From an uncultured Blautia sp. (GTDB taxonomy: Bacteria; Bacillota; Clostridia; Lachnospirales; Lachnospiraceae): a stretch of DNA of 9,180 bases. The stretch spans positions 1-9,180 of the forward strand of contig UQAX01000064.1 of NCBI GenBank assembly GCA_900539145.1. Direction: 5' to 3'. Shown here piece after piece: positions 1 through 4,528 of this stretch. A program made the position numbers and the translations under genes. The notes beneath the pieces were generated by a model. It did no database searches. It saw only the letters and a list, made by a program, of their open reading frames with translations, and was not told the DNA's origin. Position 1 is the stretch's first letter; each line of letters begins with the position of its first letter.

Positions 1-19
1 ATTCTTTCATACATTTTCT

Positions 20-45
20 AAAGCCTCAAAGCTTGAGGTTTTGTT
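20..45 (+). terminator. Possible intrinsic terminator of a gene left of the window
   Basis: Seen: CCTCAA (24-29) pairs perfectly with TTGAGG (33-38) around a 3-nt loop. The stem can be lengthened by A/T pairs on both sides and is followed by a T-rich stretch (TTTTGTTGT). The T run is broken by G and the stem is short, so termination may be weak. It fits an upstream + strand gene ending just outside the window. Confidence 0.4.
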
Positions 46-72
46 GTCGTACCTATTTATCTGAAAATACTT

Positions 73-115
73 GATTTCTGTAGCTTCTGCACAGAAAATC
101 CTGTATAATCACAGG
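73..115 (+). promoter_or_regulatory. Promoter-like segment with two dyads upstream of the accessory genes
   Basis: Seen: a consensus -10 TATAAT at 104-109, but no convincing -35 at 16-18 bp. The missing -35 region is instead covered by an inverted repeat, GATTTCTGT (73-81) against ACAGAAAATC (91-100), with one bulged base. A second dyad, CCTGT (100-104) and ACAGG (111-115), brackets the -10 itself. Inference: a regulated or activator-dependent promoter for the leader and the genes from 278 onward, starting near 116. The binding protein cannot be named. Confidence 0.35.
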
Positions 116-130
116 TAAGTACAAAAGATT

Positions 131-256
131 GAAAGTCCATAGGTAATGACTACCCGGACGCTCACTTTGTTCAATGAGGTCAAATCGAAAATGGTGTAAA
201 CGAAGGGGCAGTTCACTGGAATGTCAAAACTGCTTTTTCGTTTACCCCATCATCGA
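131..256 (+). ncRNA. Structured RNA leader or small RNA with a long imperfect hairpin
   Basis: Seen: three stems in order. The first nests GTCC (135-138)/GGAC (156-159) over GGTA (142-145)/TACC (151-154). The second is CTCA (161-164)/TGAG (175-178). The third is a large hairpin with equal arms 185-213 and 228-256 around a 14-nt loop. Its pairing includes GTAAACGAA (196-204) with TTCGTTTAC (237-245), and GCAGTT (208-213) with AACTGC (228-233). Three G residues (205-207) face three T residues (234-236): these are G.U pairs in a + strand RNA but A/C mismatches in the opposite RNA, which argues for + strand transcription. Only positions 189-190 and 195 are unpaired. There is no U-run after it, so it is not a terminator. 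It ends about 20 bp before the next gene. No known riboswitch class was recognised. Confidence 0.45.
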
Positions 257-277
257 TTCTAACCTAAAGAATTAGTA

Positions 278-967
278 GTGGTGATTACATTGGAGAAAAA
301 TATAGAAAAGTACTATAAGTTATATATTTTAATGGAAAATAAACTATTTAGTAAATTTGGTGAGAGAAAATACATTGAGTTAAATAAAGCATATTATACA
401 CAAGACCCACATTATAAACTTTGTTTTGCCAATATAAATCATATACTGGATTATAAATATGAGCATGGACTAGTTGTTTGTGATGTTGAACCCGTGTCTG
501 AAGTTATACACAGTACACTTAGCTCAAAAGTAGAATCGGCATGTGTGGGTATAATTCCTAGTAATCCGAGATCCATTTATTCGCCTGAATTCATACAGGA
601 ACTAATTAACGATGGGAATAAAGAGGCTTGGTCACATGTTTCAGATGAGTCATATGTAATAGGAACAATAGAGCACTCTAAAGAAGGAATGTGTTATGAC
701 GTAAATCTGAGTTATGAATTAAGTAAAGCATTACATCTGTTATTATTAGATATTTATGATAATGACGAGTTAAATAAATGGTTTGAGTATAGAAGAACAA
801 GATTTAATTACAATGATATCTTAAAAAAGATAAAAAGTGATCAAATTAGTAGGAAGATCGTAATTGATGCATGGAATGTGTATGCTCCGTGTAAAAAAAG
901 TAAATTATTGAAAATAGTCAGCTTTTTTCTTGCCAAAGAATGCTGTACAACAAATCCCAGTTTGTAG
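278..967 (+). CDS. Unrecognised 229-residue protein, possibly altered at its C-terminus
   Basis: No family was recognised. The protein is soluble-looking, rich in Lys, Tyr, Asn and Ile, with no signal peptide or clear membrane segment. A short hydrophobic helix (SKALHLLLLDIYD, about residues 149-161) is probably internal. The start is uncertain: GTG at 278 has almost no ribosome binding site, TTG at 290 follows a weak GTGGTG, and ATG at 332 has none. Base composition is AT-rich, like the two genes downstream and unlike the genes after 2400. The final codons, Asn-Pro-Ser-Leu-stop, lie in repeat copy 956-982. The next gene ends in the same frame of the same repeat with Lys-Pro-Asn-Leu-stop, so the native C-terminus may have been replaced. 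It is preceded by the structured leader at 131-256. Length and uninterrupted frame make it a real gene; its function is unknown. Confidence 0.7.
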   Translation: MVITLEKNIEKYYKLYILMENKLFSKFGERKYIELNKAYYTQDPHYKLCFANINHILDYKYEHGLVVCDVEPVSEVIHSTLSSKVESACVGIIPSNPRSIYSPEFIQELINDGNKEAWSHVSDESYVIGTIEHSKEGMCYDVNLSYELSKALHLLLLDIYDNDELNKWFEYRRTRFNYNDILKKIKSDQISRKIVIDAWNVYAPCKKSKLLKIVSFFLAKECCTTNPSL

Positions 968-982
968 TGCAGTAAATTATGA
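956..982 (+). repeat. Direct repeat copy A at the gene end (27 bp)
   Basis: Seen: it matches copy B (1151-1177) at 23 of 27 positions without gaps, with TTTGTAGTG identical in both; three of the four differences are transitions. It supplies the last Pro-Ser-Leu codons and the TAG of the gene at 278. CAAATC (951-956) and GATTTG (981-986) form a perfect inverted repeat around the core, giving this copy a foldback shape. A ribosome binding site (GGAGGTG) follows at once. Confidence 0.75.
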
Positions 983-997
983 TTTGGAGGTGCATAT

Positions 998-1162
998 ATG
1001 AAATGTCCATATTGTAATGAAGATATGGCAAAAGGATATATACAGTGCAGAGATGGTGTTAATTGGACAGAGAAAAAACAATTCATTGCTGCTTTGTCTG
1101 CATTGGGAAAAGGAAGAACATCGCTTGCGAATGGGGGTGCTGAAAATAAACCCAATTTGTAG
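998..1162 (+). CDS. Truncated DUF6487-like small zinc-knuckle protein (54 aa)
   Basis: The start is clear: GGAGGTG at 987-993, then ATG at 998. The protein opens MKCPYCNEDMAKGYIQCRDG and continues with a KKQ motif and an AALSALGKG...SLANGG stretch. From memory this matches the DUF6487 family of small Clostridial proteins with one CxxC at each end. Here only the first pair (Cys3, Cys6) is present. Family members usually run to about 70 residues and finish with a second CxxC followed by a KKVIIDY-like tail. This one stops after Glu-Asn-Lys-Pro-Asn-Leu, the last codons coming from repeat copy B. Inference: the gene was cut at its 3' end by recombination at the repeat and may not fold around zinc. 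Function of the family is unknown. The 195-bp unit carrying it lies exactly between the two repeat copies. Confidence 0.7.
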   Translation: MKCPYCNEDMAKGYIQCRDGVNWTEKKQFIAALSALGKGRTSLANGGAENKPNL

Positions 1163-1177
1163 TGTAGTGAATTTTGA
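1151..1177 (+). repeat. Direct repeat copy B at the gene end (27 bp)
   Basis: Seen: it is homologous to copy A at 956-982 (23 of 27). It supplies the final Pro-Asn-Leu codons and TAG of the DUF6487-like gene. The similarity continues loosely through the ribosome binding site (GAGGTG) to the next ATG, with a 5-bp length difference. A weaker, gapped resemblance (ATTAGTAGTG near 271-280) lies at the start of the gene at 278 and may be a third, decayed copy. No copy follows the HIT gene within the window. Confidence 0.75.
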
Positions 1178-1197
1178 ATTTAACGAGGTGAATAAAT

Positions 1198-1656
1198 ATG
1201 TGTATCATCTGTGATAGGATTAAAATGATTAAGGATGGTGTTAATCCTTATTTTGTGAAAGAATTATCAACGGGATATGTTGTTATAGGAGATAATCAAC
1301 ATTTTAAAGGTTATACATTATTTCTCAGTAAAGTTCATAAAACAGAATTATTCGACTTAGATTTTTCAACAAAAATGAAATTTTTAGAAGAAATGTCTGT
1401 TGTTGCAGAAGCAGTTTCAAAAGCATTTAAAGCAGATAAAATAAATTATGAATTGCTGGGTAATGGAGATACACATCTTCATTGGCATTTGTTTCCGAGA
1501 AAAGCAGGCGATATCGAGAATTATGGGAACAACGGGAAAGGTTCTGTTTGGTGGTATCCAATGGAAAAAATGTACGATGACAGTAATCACCCTTCTCATA
1601 AGGAATTAGAAGAAATGAAATCAAAACTATTATTTGAGTTGGATAAGTTAATATAA
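1198..1656 (+). CDS. HIT-family nucleotide-binding hydrolase or transferase
   Basis: A 152-residue histidine-triad protein. The signature THLHWHLFPR lies at residues 92-101, with the triad His93, His95 and His97, His95 being the expected nucleophile. An N-terminal CIIC pair (Cys2, Cys5) resembles the metal-binding cysteines of many HIT proteins. HIT enzymes act on nucleotides such as AMP-lysine, AMP-NH2 or dinucleoside polyphosphates through a nucleotidyl-histidine intermediate; the substrate here cannot be told. The length is normal, with an extended C-terminus carrying a WWYPMEKMY motif (about 118-126) and a charged helix. The start follows GAGGTG with a good gap. The gene closes the AT-rich accessory block and is intact. 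It lies downstream of repeat copy B and probably shares a transcript with the two genes before it. Confidence 0.92.
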   Translation: MCIICDRIKMIKDGVNPYFVKELSTGYVVIGDNQHFKGYTLFLSKVHKTELFDLDFSTKMKFLEEMSVVAEAVSKAFKADKINYELLGNGDTHLHWHLFPRKAGDIENYGNNGKGSVWWYPMEKMYDDSNHPSHKELEEMKSKLLFELDKLI

Positions 1657-1667
1657 AATAATTTTCG

Positions 1668-1702
1668 GTAGGAAGCCTCCCTGTTTAGAGGAGACTTCCT
1701 GC
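1668..1702. terminator. Shared hairpin terminator between convergent genes
   Basis: Seen: GTAGGAAG (1668-1675) pairs with CTTCCTGC (1695-1702). After one mismatch, CCTCC (1676-1680) continues pairing toward the loop, giving about 12 pairs. On the - strand it is followed by a T-rich run (GAAAATTATTTTA complemented at 1654-1666). On the + strand, CCCTTTTAG follows after a few bases. It sits between the HIT stop (1656) and the acetyltransferase stop (1713), so it can serve both, most convincingly the - strand gene. Confidence 0.65.
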
Positions 1703-1712
1703 GGCAGCCCTT

Positions 1713-2324
1713 TTAGATTTCATAATCATAAATAAAAAATGTCATTTTTGAGCGTTGTTGATTAACAGTAAAAAAATGTTCTTTTTCACATCTTCGTACC
1801 ATTCCCTGATGTTCATAAAAACCGTAGTTGCAGCTGGTGTCTGTGTAAAGGTAAAAACTGTTCAAATGTTCGTTTTTCAGATACTGAAGAAATCGCTGGT
1901 ATAATTGTTTCCCTACGCCTTTTCCACGGCAGTCAGGACTAATAACAAAAAGCGCCAATTCTGCAGGATAAGGACCGCATTTCGCCAGTAATTCTTTATC
2001 AATTCCATTTACACTGCCAAAGATTTTGGAGGCATTTCGGCCTTCTTGTGTCAGATAAAGAGAGATGAGAGAACAAATTTGTTTCCATCTATATGAAAAT
2101 GGACATTTGTGAGCAGAAATATTTTTTCCAAGAATAATTCCCACAGGTTTGCCATTTTCCAAAGCTACCTGAGAAAAGGTTTGGTTGGTAAGACAACTGC
2201 TCAGAAATACTCTGGCAAGCTTTTGGGCTGTTTTAGGACTGACAAATTTATCGTAATTCCAAGTTTGGCGAATAATCGCTTCCAATGCAGGAGTATCTTC
2301 TTTTCTAAATTCTCTAAATTCCAT
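1713..2324 (-). CDS. GNAT-family N-acetyltransferase
   Basis: A 203-residue member of the GCN5-related acetyltransferases, which move the acetyl group of acetyl-CoA to an amine. Acetyl-CoA motif A is clear: strand LALFVISP (123-130), then the pyrophosphate loop RGKGVG (133-138) and the helix after it. Motif B is seen in FYLYTDTSCNYGFYEHQGM (157-175), where the Tyr170/Glu171 segment precedes the usual hydrophobic C-terminal strand. The substrate is unknown. AGGAAGGA precedes ATG at 2324 with good spacing. The gene is divergent from a MerR regulator, and a MerR-type promoter (19-bp spacer) points directly at it. It is therefore probably induced by the ligand sensed by that regulator, consistent with, but not proof of, a role in modifying a toxic amine. 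Confidence 0.9.
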   Translation of the reverse strand: MEFREFRKEDTPALEAIIRQTWNYDKFVSPKTAQKLARVFLSSCLTNQTFSQVALENGKPVGIILGKNISAHKCPFSYRWKQICSLISLYLTQEGRNASKIFGSVNGIDKELLAKCGPYPAELALFVISPDCRGKGVGKQLYQRFLQYLKNEHLNSFYLYTDTSCNYGFYEHQGMVRRCEKEHFFTVNQQRSKMTFFIYDYEI

Positions 2325-2361
2325 TGTAATAATCCTTCCTATTTCGATAAAGTTTCTTTTC

Positions 2362-2401
2362 TTGTTTTTTCTTTGCTGTACTGTATAATAAAGTATACAG
2401 T
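2362..2401 (+). promoter_or_regulatory. Promoter of the MerR gene with a perfect 8-6-8 palindrome
   Basis: Seen: -10 TATAAT (2384-2389) with a weak -35 TTGTTT (2362-2367) at 16 bp. A perfect palindrome, ACTGTATA (2380-2387) and TATACAGT (2394-2401), covers the -10 and the start point. This -10 overlaps the -10 of the opposing acetyltransferase promoter, so the two cannot be open together. Inference: autoregulation, with the MerR protein or another repressor bound at the palindrome. Confidence 0.5.
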
Positions 2402-2415
2402 TAGTGTAAAGTCAA
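2385..2415 (-). promoter_or_regulatory. MerR-type promoter for the acetyltransferase
   Basis: Seen on the - strand: -35 TTGACT (2410-2415), a spacer of exactly 19 bp (2391-2409), then -10 TATTAT (2385-2390). A 19-bp spacer is the hallmark of promoters activated by MerR-family proteins, which untwist the DNA so that sigma can reach both boxes. An imperfect 9-3-9 dyad (6 of 9 pairs) at 2392-2412 is nearly centred on the spacer, where a MerR dimer would sit. The divergent gene encodes such a regulator. Confidence 0.75.
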
Positions 2416-2429
2416 TAGGAGATTTGAAA

Positions 2430-3242
2430 ATGATGAAAAAAAGTACAAAGCTGCTCACGATAGCAGAGTTTGCCAAGCTTCATGAAGTTAATAAAAGAAC
2501 GCTGCATTATTATGACAGTATTGGATTGTTTTCTCCTGCCCCAAAAGGGGAAAATCAATATCGCTATTATGAAACCTCGCAGAATAGGGTATTTGAGTAT
2601 ATACGTATGCTGAAAGAGGTGAACATGAGCATGGAAGAAATAAAGGAATATATAGAGCACCCAAATGCTGAAGATTTCCTGCAATTAGCAGAGGTAAAAA
2701 TCGGAGAAATTGACAGGCAGATGGAAAAACTTGCAAGAACCAGGCATATTCTTTCTGTGATAAAAAACCAGACAGAAATCTGTGAACAATTAAAAGGCGG
2801 AGAAATTTTTTTAAAAGAGTGTGAGGAAGAGCACTATTTGACTACACCTTATAATTTTGAAGAAGAGTTTTTAGAGGAAGCATTTGCTCATGTAAAAGAA
2901 GTCTGGGGACTAGAGCAGTGCCGCATGGGAATAGGAAGTCACATTTCTGTGGAAAAAGCAGAAAAAGGAGAATTTCAGGAGTATGACGGACTTTTTACGC
3001 CGGCTTTTAGGGCAGTTTTCAAAGAGAAAATAATGATAAAACCAAAGGGTACTTATTTGTGTGCGTATTTGAAAGGAAGCTGGAGTTATTTACCAAAGCT
3101 TTATGAGAAAATATTTACTTATGCAAAAAAAGAGAACCTGCGTTTGACGGGAATTGCCTATGAGTGGGGGATGAATGATTTTTCTGTATCAAGAGAGGAA
3201 GATTACATTACCCAAATTATGATAAAAGCGGAACAACTGTAA
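2430..3242 (+). CDS. MerR-family transcriptional regulator with a GyrI-like effector domain
   Basis: A 270-residue regulator. An open frame runs further upstream, but the start is set at 2430: AGGAG (2417-2421) lies 8 bp before it, and the MerR fold begins at residue 9. The DNA-binding helix-turn-helix is LTIAEFAKLHEVNKRTLHYY (9-28), followed by the wing with NQYRYYE (42-48). A long dimerisation helix covers about 82-115. The rest (about 130-270) matches the GyrI-like small-molecule-binding domain of BmrR/Mta-type activators, with the GTYLCAYLKGSWSYLPKLYE segment (207-226) and a terminal TQIMI strand. Such proteins bind lipophilic or cationic compounds and activate promoters with 19-bp spacers. 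One lies in its own upstream region, facing the GNAT gene. The SOD gene follows 55 bp downstream. Confidence 0.93.
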   Translation: MMKKSTKLLTIAEFAKLHEVNKRTLHYYDSIGLFSPAPKGENQYRYYETSQNRVFEYIRMLKEVNMSMEEIKEYIEHPNAEDFLQLAEVKIGEIDRQMEKLARTRHILSVIKNQTEICEQLKGGEIFLKECEEEHYLTTPYNFEEEFLEEAFAHVKEVWGLEQCRMGIGSHISVEKAEKGEFQEYDGLFTPAFRAVFKEKIMIKPKGTYLCAYLKGSWSYLPKLYEKIFTYAKKENLRLTGIAYEWGMNDFSVSREEDYITQIMIKAEQL

Positions 3243-3256
3243 ACTTTTCTAGGATT

Positions 3257-3284
3257 TTGCATAGAATATCCATAATCATATAAC
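3257..3284 (+). promoter_or_regulatory. Possible weak promoter of the superoxide dismutase gene
   Basis: Seen: TTGCAT (3257-3262), a 16-bp spacer, then TATAAC (3279-3284). Transcription would begin near 3291, only about 7 nt before the ATG. That leaves a very short leader and a poor ribosome binding site (AGAAAG). The gene may instead be read through from the MerR gene, as no terminator is seen between them. Confidence 0.3.
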
Positions 3285-3297
3285 AGAAAGAATTTCT

Positions 3298-3918
3298 ATG
3301 AATAACAATCAATATCCTTTTATAAACACACCTTTGCCGTATTCTTATCAGGCATTGGAGCCTTATATTGATGCGACAACGATGTATTTGCATCATGAGA
3401 AGCATTTACAAACCTATATTGATAATCTGAACAAATTACTTGAAAAAGAGCCAAAACTGCAGTCATGTACCTTGCAGGAACTGACACAAATGCCCGGTGA
3501 TATTGGAAAAAACAGCGGAGGAGTATACAATCACAGGTTTTATTTTGAAGGGCTTCAGCCTCCCCAGAAAATCTCCCATAATCAACTATATAAAGAAATT
3601 GAAAGTCAGTTCCAGAGTTTTGAGATATTTCAGAAAATTTTTAAGCAGACAGCATTGTCTGTATTTGGCTCCGGATATGCGTGGCTGGTATGGGAAAGAG
3701 GAATGCTTCGGATTATTACAACTGCAAATCAAGGTGTTCCGTGTTTGAATAAAATGTTCCCCATCCTTTGTATTGATGTATGGGAACATGCCTATTATTT
3801 GAAGCATTACAATTTAAGAGGAGATTATATTGATAATTGGTTTAAAGTCATAAACTGGGAGATAGCGCAAATGCGTTGGCAGCAGGGAGAACCATTTATA
3901 GCTTCTGTCATAGAATAA
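3298..3918 (+). CDS. sodA: Iron/manganese superoxide dismutase, Mn-type pattern
   Basis: A 206-residue cytoplasmic enzyme that converts superoxide to oxygen and hydrogen peroxide. All metal ligands are visible by alignment to E. coli SodB: His32, His79 (VYNHRFYF), and Asp160 and His164 in DVWEHAYY (160-167). The gateway residues His36 and Tyr40 are present. Second-sphere residues point to the manganese or cambialistic type: the Fe-enzyme glutamine position is Gly75, while a glutamine sits in the C-terminal domain at Gln145 (TTANQG). The usual second His of the KHH motif is Leu37. The length is normal. The ATG at 3298 is preceded only by a weak AGAAAG. A conserved hypothetical gene follows 17 bp downstream and is likely co-transcribed. 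SOD is not universal among Lachnospiraceae, so it may mark tolerance of oxygen exposure. Confidence 0.93.
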   Translation: MNNNQYPFINTPLPYSYQALEPYIDATTMYLHHEKHLQTYIDNLNKLLEKEPKLQSCTLQELTQMPGDIGKNSGGVYNHRFYFEGLQPPQKISHNQLYKEIESQFQSFEIFQKIFKQTALSVFGSGYAWLVWERGMLRIITTANQGVPCLNKMFPILCIDVWEHAYYLKHYNLRGDYIDNWFKVINWEIAQMRWQQGEPFIASVIE

Positions 3919-3935
3919 AGAAAAAAGGATTTTTT

Positions 3936-4427
3936 ATGGATTATAGTAATTATGAAAAAGTAATTGGAATAATAGAGCGTATTACGCATGGGAATTCCTG
4001 CTGTACTATGGTAATCTCCCTGAAGGTTGAAAATAAGGAAAACGAAACAATCAATTTTATTCTCACAGGAGATACCACAGTTATTCACAATGTACGTTTA
4101 AGACCGGGAATGAGGATTGCCGCTTTTTATGACACAAGCTTGCCTGCGCCCGCCATTTTTCCTCCCCAGTATCAGGCGGAGCTGATTACGGCGCTTAGGC
4201 AAAATCAAGAGGTTATGCTGGCTTATTTTGATGAAAACTTAGAAGCGCAGGGGCAGTCTTTAAAGCTGAATTTAAGCCCTATGACAAATATTTCTACCAT
4301 TAATGGTCAGAGATATGCCTGTGCGCCTATAAACATGGAGCTTTTGGTGTATTACACCGCTGCAACGAAAAGTATTCCTCCACAGACTACACCGCAGAAA
4401 ATTATTGTGCTGTGTCCTTATGAATAA
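3936..4427 (+). CDS. Conserved hypothetical beta-rich protein
   Basis: 163 residues, no assigned function. The start is taken at ATG 3936, which has AAAGGA 7 bp upstream and lies just after the SOD stop; longer in-frame versions would overlap SOD. The sequence alternates short hydrophobic strands with turns: VIGIIERI, INFILTGDTTVI, RIAAFYDT, LLVYYTA, KIIVLCPYE. It has a characteristic YDTSLPAPAIFPPQYQAE segment (65-82) and a late AATKSIPPQTTP segment (142-153). From memory, similar unnamed domains occur in Clostridia, sometimes attached to secreted wall-linked proteins. This copy has no signal peptide, so it is probably cytoplasmic. An OB-like barrel is a guess from the strand pattern. Tight spacing suggests an operon with SOD. 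Confidence 0.8.
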   Translation: MDYSNYEKVIGIIERITHGNSCCTMVISLKVENKENETINFILTGDTTVIHNVRLRPGMRIAAFYDTSLPAPAIFPPQYQAELITALRQNQEVMLAYFDENLEAQGQSLKLNLSPMTNISTINGQRYACAPINMELLVYYTAATKSIPPQTTPQKIIVLCPYE

Positions 4428-4474
4428 GAAAGCTGCCTGTATGACATATTATTTATTGTATGGGAAATGGTGTC

Positions 4475-4510
4475 CTGTGCAATAAAAACGCTGTGCAGAA
4501 AATGCACTGC
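4475..4510 (+). promoter_or_regulatory. Repeated CTGTGCA motifs and hairpin before the FAD-Rieske gene
   Basis: Seen: CTGTGCA occurs at 4475-4481 and 4491-4497, 16 bp apart. The second copy is the left arm of a hairpin, GCTGTGCA (4490-4497) and TGCACTGC (4503-4510), with a GAAAA loop and one T-T mismatch. It lies just before the ribosome binding site at 4518. No convincing sigma-A promoter was found in the 101-bp gap. It could be an operator or a leader hairpin. Confidence 0.3.
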
Positions 4511-4528
4511 GGCATATAGGAGTAGTTT

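Noticed and set aside
131..256. Retron-type msr-msd RNA, suggested by the long hairpin
   Set aside because: No reverse transcriptase gene is in the window, and no flanking a1/a2 inverted repeat was found around the stems.
956..1177. Classical integron attC sites
   Set aside because: The repeats lack the GTTRRRY and RYYYAAC core boxes and no integron integrase is present; only the layout is cassette-like.
1017..1214. Overlapping + strand reading frame of 65 codons
   Set aside because: It runs out of frame across the DUF6487-like gene and the start of the HIT gene, has no ribosome binding site, and its protein resembles nothing; the frame from 998 has a strong site and a family match.
2109..2429. 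N-terminal extension of the MerR gene
   Set aside because: It overlaps the opposite-strand acetyltransferase and the divergent promoters, while ATG 2430 has a good ribosome binding site and begins right before the MerR fold.
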